From an archaeon (GTDB lineage Archaea > Nanobdellota > Nanobdellia > Woesearchaeales > ARS49): DNA of 7,637 bases. Shown in pieces: positions 4,922 through 7,637 of this stretch. The notes below the pieces were generated by a model. The model was not told the DNA's origin and ran no database searches. It saw nothing but the letters and a program-made list of their open reading frames with translations. Within the stretch, counting starts at the first letter, position 1; the number at the start of each line of letters is the position of its first letter. Location of the stretch: NCBI GenBank assembly GCA_016213425.1, contig JACRAI010000101.1, positions 1 through 7,637 on the forward strand, written 5' to 3'. The position numbers were made by a program, and so were the translations under genes.

Positions 4922-5731
4922 CTCTTTGGCTAGAACAAAACATTCTTGATTTAGTTCTTGTCTGTCTCTTACAAATATTATGTGACTTCCTTTTTCTGCG
5001 AATACTTCTTTTTTACCTTCATAGCCTATTAATGTTTTTTTGTTTAAGTATTCAAAATCTGCGAAGTCTCTGGCTTTTTTGAAAGATTCATTTTTGTTTT
5101 TGTACAAATCAACTATTTTGAATATCTTTTGATCTTTAGTTTCTTTAACGTCTCCTTTAATTAGGCCTGCTTTTTTTAGAAAATTCAAAATTGATGTTTC
5201 GGCTCTTTCCTGGCCTTTTGGATCGAGAACATATCCGCATTCTATGCAAATACCTGCTTTTCCTTGATCATTCATGTACTCGTCAGTTGCTCCTTTTTCA
5301 AATTCTGCCCAATTAAAACTTATAATTTTAAACGGCATTACTTTGGAGTACTCCCAAGTTATTTTTTCACCAATAACAAAAGGCACTGAGTCAACACTAT
5401 TACTTGCGTGAACATCTAATAATGCATCAACTTGGTCTAGTCTTTTCATTATTTGAACTGCAGTTTTTCCTTCAAGAGTATCTTTAACATCTCTAGGTTG
5501 TTTTTTTAGAAAACATCTGTTAAGATTACATTCAACAAATCTTTTATTTTGTTTTATTGCTTCAAGATTTGCGTAAATAAATATTGCTTTACCTTTGTCG
5601 AGTTTAAGTGAAGGAATTAATTTGTTAAACGCGTTTATTCCGCAAACTTCATTACCGTGGACGCCTGCCATCACTGCAACAGTTTTACCTGATTCTTTAC
5701 CTGTTTTTTCTATAACTCGAATATTTTCCAT
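4910..5731 (-). CDS. Succinylglutamate desuccinylase/aspartoacylase-family deacylase
   Basis: This is a predicted zinc-dependent amide hydrolase of the AstE/AspA family (M14-like carboxypeptidase fold), which removes an acyl group from an N-acyl amino acid or related compound. Motifs in order: G23-V-H25-G-N-E28 (zinc ligands H25 and E28), NLNRCF at residues 69-74 (the substrate-binding N-R pair), DVHAS at 106-110 (H108 as third zinc ligand) and IECGY at 163-167, whose E164 fits the catalytic Glu. A C-terminal beta-rich domain of about 75 residues (from IFKIVDLY) follows, as in the family. Length is near normal. The start is supported by a TATA box 28 bases upstream. The substrate cannot be read from sequence; no arginine-succinyl pathway genes are present here, so the name astE is not warranted. 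Confidence 0.88.
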   Translation of the reverse strand: MENIRVIEKTGKESGKTVAVMAGVHGNEVCGINAFNKLIPSLKLDKGKAIFIYANLEAIKQNKRFVECNLNRCFLKKQPRDVKDTLEGKTAVQIMKRLDQVDALLDVHASNSVDSVPFVIGEKITWEYSKVMPFKIISFNWAEFEKGATDEYMNDQGKAGICIECGYVLDPKGQERAETSILNFLKKAGLIKGDVKETKDQKIFKIVDLYKNKNESFKKARDFADFEYLNKKTLIGYEGKKEVFAEKGSHIIFVRDRQELNQECFVLAKELKL

Positions 5732-5756
5732 TTGTTTGATAAAACCAGAAATAGTG

Positions 5757-5770
5757 TATAAATTTTTCGG
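5757..5770 (-). promoter_or_regulatory. BRE/TATA promoter of the deacylase gene
   Basis: Read on the minus strand, CCGAAAAATTTATA spans 5770-5757: a BRE-like CCGAAAA followed by TTTATA, centred about 28 bases before the ATG at 5731. It lies in the 39-base gap after the nuclease gene and implies separate, leaderless transcription. Confidence 0.6.
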
Positions 5771-6424
5771 TTATTTTATCTTCTTAGCCCATTTGCAATA
5801 AACGCATTCTTCAGCGCAATCAGGCATTTTTCCTTCAAGTATTTTTATTGCTTGATCAAATATCTGTTCTGCGTTCTCTATTGAAACTTCTAATTTTACT
5901 AAGTTAATATTGAAAACTGCTCTACCATCGCTCTCAAATCTTTCTGGATGATAAAATATCAAGTATGAATAATCTTCTGTAGAATAGTTATTTTTTCTAA
6001 GAAGTAAATTGTATATGTCTATTTGGTCTTGATAATATTCTGGGGTGTCTTCTTTTAACGGGTAACCTCTCGTTTTGTAGTCTATGACTATTAATTTGTT
6101 GTCTTTAACAAGCAAGTTATCTATTGCTCCGTGAAATAAGTTTCCTTTTTTGTCGGTCCACCTTATTCCTTTGAATGCGTTTCTCCATTCTTTTAGTTTG
6201 TCTAAATCTTCAAATAATTTAACTCCTTCTAAGTCTTTAATTTCTTGAGGTAATTCATTTTTTTTGATGTATGAATCAAAATAATTTTTTAGAGCCCTAT
6301 CTATTCCTGAAGGAAGTGATGGGAATGCGCTTTCAGGTCTTTTTATATTTTTGTTGTGGTGGAGCCAGAAGCATCTAGGACAGTCTTTTAGTATTTGAAG
6401 GTTTGAAGGTGAAAGCTTATACAT
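5771..6424 (-). CDS. Cas4/RecB-like PD-(D/E)XK nuclease with probable Fe-S cluster
   Basis: This 217-residue protein has the full RecB/Cas4-type nuclease plan. The N-terminal LSPSNLQILKDCPRCFWL (residues 4-21) has C15 and C18. The active site is GAID102 followed by IDYK (D115, K117), the D...D-x-K core that binds metal and cuts DNA. A RecB-type Q134-x3-Y138 motif (QIDIY) follows. The C-terminal CAEECVYC has C203, C207 and C210. One N-terminal plus three C-terminal cysteines is the 4Fe-4S arrangement of Cas4 and AddB. No helicase domain is fused, and no CRISPR repeats or other cas genes are in the window, so a stand-alone DNA-repair or recombination exonuclease is more likely than a CRISPR adaptation role. 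The ATG lies 8 bases after the preceding gene's stop, which suggests an operon. No Shine-Dalgarno sequence is seen. Confidence 0.87.
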   Translation of the reverse strand: MYKLSPSNLQILKDCPRCFWLHHNKNIKRPESAFPSLPSGIDRALKNYFDSYIKKNELPQEIKDLEGVKLFEDLDKLKEWRNAFKGIRWTDKKGNLFHGAIDNLLVKDNKLIVIDYKTRGYPLKEDTPEYYQDQIDIYNLLLRKNNYSTEDYSYLIFYHPERFESDGRAVFNINLVKLEVSIENAEQIFDQAIKILEGKMPDCAEECVYCKWAKKIK

Positions 6425-6432
6425 TAATAGAA

Positions 6433-7101
6433 TTAGGGGTTTCTTAGTTTATAAAGATTAACACTTGGAGTGAATTTATCAACTAAATAGAAATAATCAT
6501 ACTTCGGAGTGTTAACTTTCAAAAGTAAAGGTAATTTTTTGTATTTTTCTGATAACTTAGGGTTTCCTGTAACTTCTTTTATTCTTTGATCCCAAACATG
6601 GCCTCCATTAACAGATCTTATATCATAAGAAACTGTTTCTTCAAGAGGAAGTAATGAACCGCAGGTTTCCATAACACCATTTTTAAAACGATGATACCTG
6701 ATTGAATCTGGATCAAATCTTAAAGGTTTTTTTGAAGCATGTGCAGCTCCGCAAAAAAATGCAACTTTTCCGTCAATTTTTTTTAAGTTTTCTGCAATTA
6801 TTTTATCTCCATCTGTTGAATTTTTATAATCATCAACAAAGTAAATCATCATTTCACAATCTTTTGCTGTGACAATTAAATCTTTCATTGCTTCTGATGC
6901 TCTTGTATCAAAAGGATTCTTAAAAATTGTTAAGTCTTCAACATTTCTTTCATCATTTAAGTATTCGTCAAGTTCATATTGTAAGTTATAACCAAATTCT
7001 AAAGCTAACTGCCAAATATCTTCATGATGAATAAGATCTAAACAAATTTCAGGGCATTCTTTTGTTCCATGCGATTCCCCAATTAAGTAGTATTTTTTCA
7101 T
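6433..7101 (-). CDS. TIKI/EreA/ChaN-like superfamily protein
   Basis: This 222-residue protein carries the signature of the erythromycin esterase/ChaN/TIKI (TraB) superfamily. It has YLIGESHGT at residues 5-13 (E9, H11), LALEFGY at 32-38 (E35), a strand IYFVDD (86-91) followed by DGDKIIAENLKKI, and FFCGAAHA at 116-122 (H121). These spaced Glu and His residues are the metal-binding or catalytic set in the superfamily, whose members include peptidases, esterases and haem-binding proteins. The specific activity cannot be told apart here. No signal peptide is visible. The ATG overlaps the TGA of the cell-wall hydrolase gene as ATGA, implying coupled translation. Macrolide resistance should not be assumed: it is half the length of true EreA and the neighbours give no such context. 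Confidence 0.72.
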   Translation of the reverse strand: MKKYYLIGESHGTKECPEICLDLIHHEDIWQLALEFGYNLQYELDEYLNDERNVEDLTIFKNPFDTRASEAMKDLIVTAKDCEMMIYFVDDYKNSTDGDKIIAENLKKIDGKVAFFCGAAHASKKPLRFDPDSIRYHRFKNGVMETCGSLLPLEETVSYDIRSVNGGHVWDQRIKEVTGNPKLSEKYKKLPLLLKVNTPKYDYFYLVDKFTPSVNLYKLRNP

Positions 7102-7637
7102 CGGTCTAATTTGTAAAATACTGTGTTAGATATTGAGCAGACAGGAGTTTTTCCTTCTGCCCATGTAGGATTAACGGATAATATGTGATAATGAGTTGCT
7201 CCGTTAGATGTATCATTTTTAGGATTGCTTAAAACAAAATGTGACACTTCAACACATTCTCTCCATACTGAGGGAGTTTCGTTATTTAATGGGTCAATAA
7301 TTTTGTTATAATTTTGATCTTCTTGGCTGAAGCAGGTATATTGTGATGGTTTCAGTATCACTTCTTTTAATGTGTGCCCCCACCATTTATGATTTCCTGT
7401 TCGATTGAGCACGCTGTACGCAATTGAGTTCTTTACTTCTCTGCTTTCTCCTCTTGCTTCTCCGAAAATTAGCCTGGCAAGTAAAGTAACATCATCTTGA
7501 TCAAAATTTTCAACTTTGGGATTTGGCAAGTTGTTTAAATCATAATTTGTTGCATTAAAAATGTACTCCAATCCTTCAAAATCTCTTCTTAATACTCTAT
7601 TTTGAGTTTTATTTATTGTTGAAGAATAAGGAATGAC
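7098..7637 (-). CDS. SleB-type (Hydrolase_2) cell-wall hydrolase, 5'-partial
   Basis: The C-terminal domain is a Hydrolase_2 (SleB/CwlJ) domain. Motifs numbered from the TTG at 7569-7571 are TLLARLIFGEARGE (residues 29-42, E38 the likely catalytic Glu), the helix IAYSVLNR (50-57), TLKEVILKPSQYTCF (67-81) and the family's end NGATHYHILSVNP..W plus VFYKL. Known members are lytic enzymes cutting the glycan strands of peptidoglycan, such as spore cortex. The TTG is probably not the start: the frame stays open to the window edge and reads VIPYSSTINK through RRDFEGL, so the gene is partial. Its N-terminus, including any signal peptide or membrane anchor, is not visible. It is coupled to the TIKI-like gene by an ATGA overlap. 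A murein hydrolase in an archaeal-looking locus suggests transfer or action on neighbouring bacteria. Confidence 0.85.
   Translation of the reverse strand, partial: VIPYSSTINKTQNRVLRRDFEGLEYIFNATNYDLNNLPNPKVENFDQDDVTLLARLIFGEARGESREVKNSIAYSVLNRTGNHKWWGHTLKEVILKPSQYTCFSQEDQNYNKIIDPLNNETPSVWRECVEVSHFVLSNPKNDTSNGATHYHILSVNPTWAEGKTPVCSISNTVFYKLDR

Noticed and set aside
5595..5801. 68-residue ORF on the plus strand
   Set aside because: It is antisense to the N-terminus of the deacylase with its zinc motif and runs into the nuclease gene end. No promoter or coding character of its own.
5771..6424. Part of a CRISPR-Cas locus
   Set aside because: No direct-repeat array or other cas-like gene could be found by eye anywhere in the window.
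6433..7101. Macrolide-resistance erythromycin esterase
   Set aside because: The shared motifs belong to the whole superfamily, the protein is about half the length of true Ere enzymes, and nothing nearby indicates antibiotic resistance.

Overview
The window is AT-rich, roughly one-third G+C, and is most likely a chromosomal piece of an archaeon, plausibly a DPANN-type lineage. The main evidence is promoter architecture. Three genes have a TATA-like box (TTTAAATA, AATATAAA, TTTATA) centred about 26-28 bases before the start codon with no Shine-Dalgarno sequence, as expected for leaderless archaeal transcripts. One of these boxes is preceded by a BRE-like CCGAAAA. The HTH-ACT protein and the tight ATGA gene overlaps fit the same picture. 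No rRNA, tRNA, CRISPR array or transposase was recognised, so the lineage is an inference.

Layout from left to right. Positions 1-567 (+) hold the C-terminal part of an unrecognised, probably membrane-anchored protein whose 5' end lies outside the window, followed by a hairpin plus T-run. Positions 615-1055 (-) hold an orphan ORF with higher G+C, a GTG start and no clear promoter; it may be acquired or broken. Positions 1129-3057 (-) are a compact operon of three overlapping genes: a TPR protein with an N-terminal helix-turn-helix-like domain, a small four-cysteine zinc ribbon, and a YgjP/DUF45-type zinc metallopeptidase.

Positions 3058-3364 contain no protein gene but carry dense inverted repeats: a possible H-type pseudoknot, a strong stem-loop and a terminator-like hairpin, with an archaeal TATA box upstream. 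This is the best candidate for something undescribed, a structured RNA on the + strand. Two divergent leaderless genes follow: a GNAT-like protein of uncertain function (3365-4165, -) and an HTH-ACT putative amino-acid-responsive regulator (4286-4921, +). A perfect palindrome with an additional half-site lies between their promoters and is a candidate operator.

The right third (4910-7637, -) reads leftward. It contains a SleB-type (Hydrolase_2) cell-wall hydrolase running off the right edge, a TIKI/EreA/ChaN-like protein coupled to it by an ATGA overlap, a Cas4-like RecB-family nuclease without any CRISPR context, and an AstE/aspartoacylase-family deacylase with its own leaderless promoter. 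The deacylase overlaps the regulator gene tail to tail by 12 bases. A peptidoglycan-type hydrolase in an apparently archaeal context is notable. Linking the ACT regulator with the deacylase through amino-acid metabolism is only inference.
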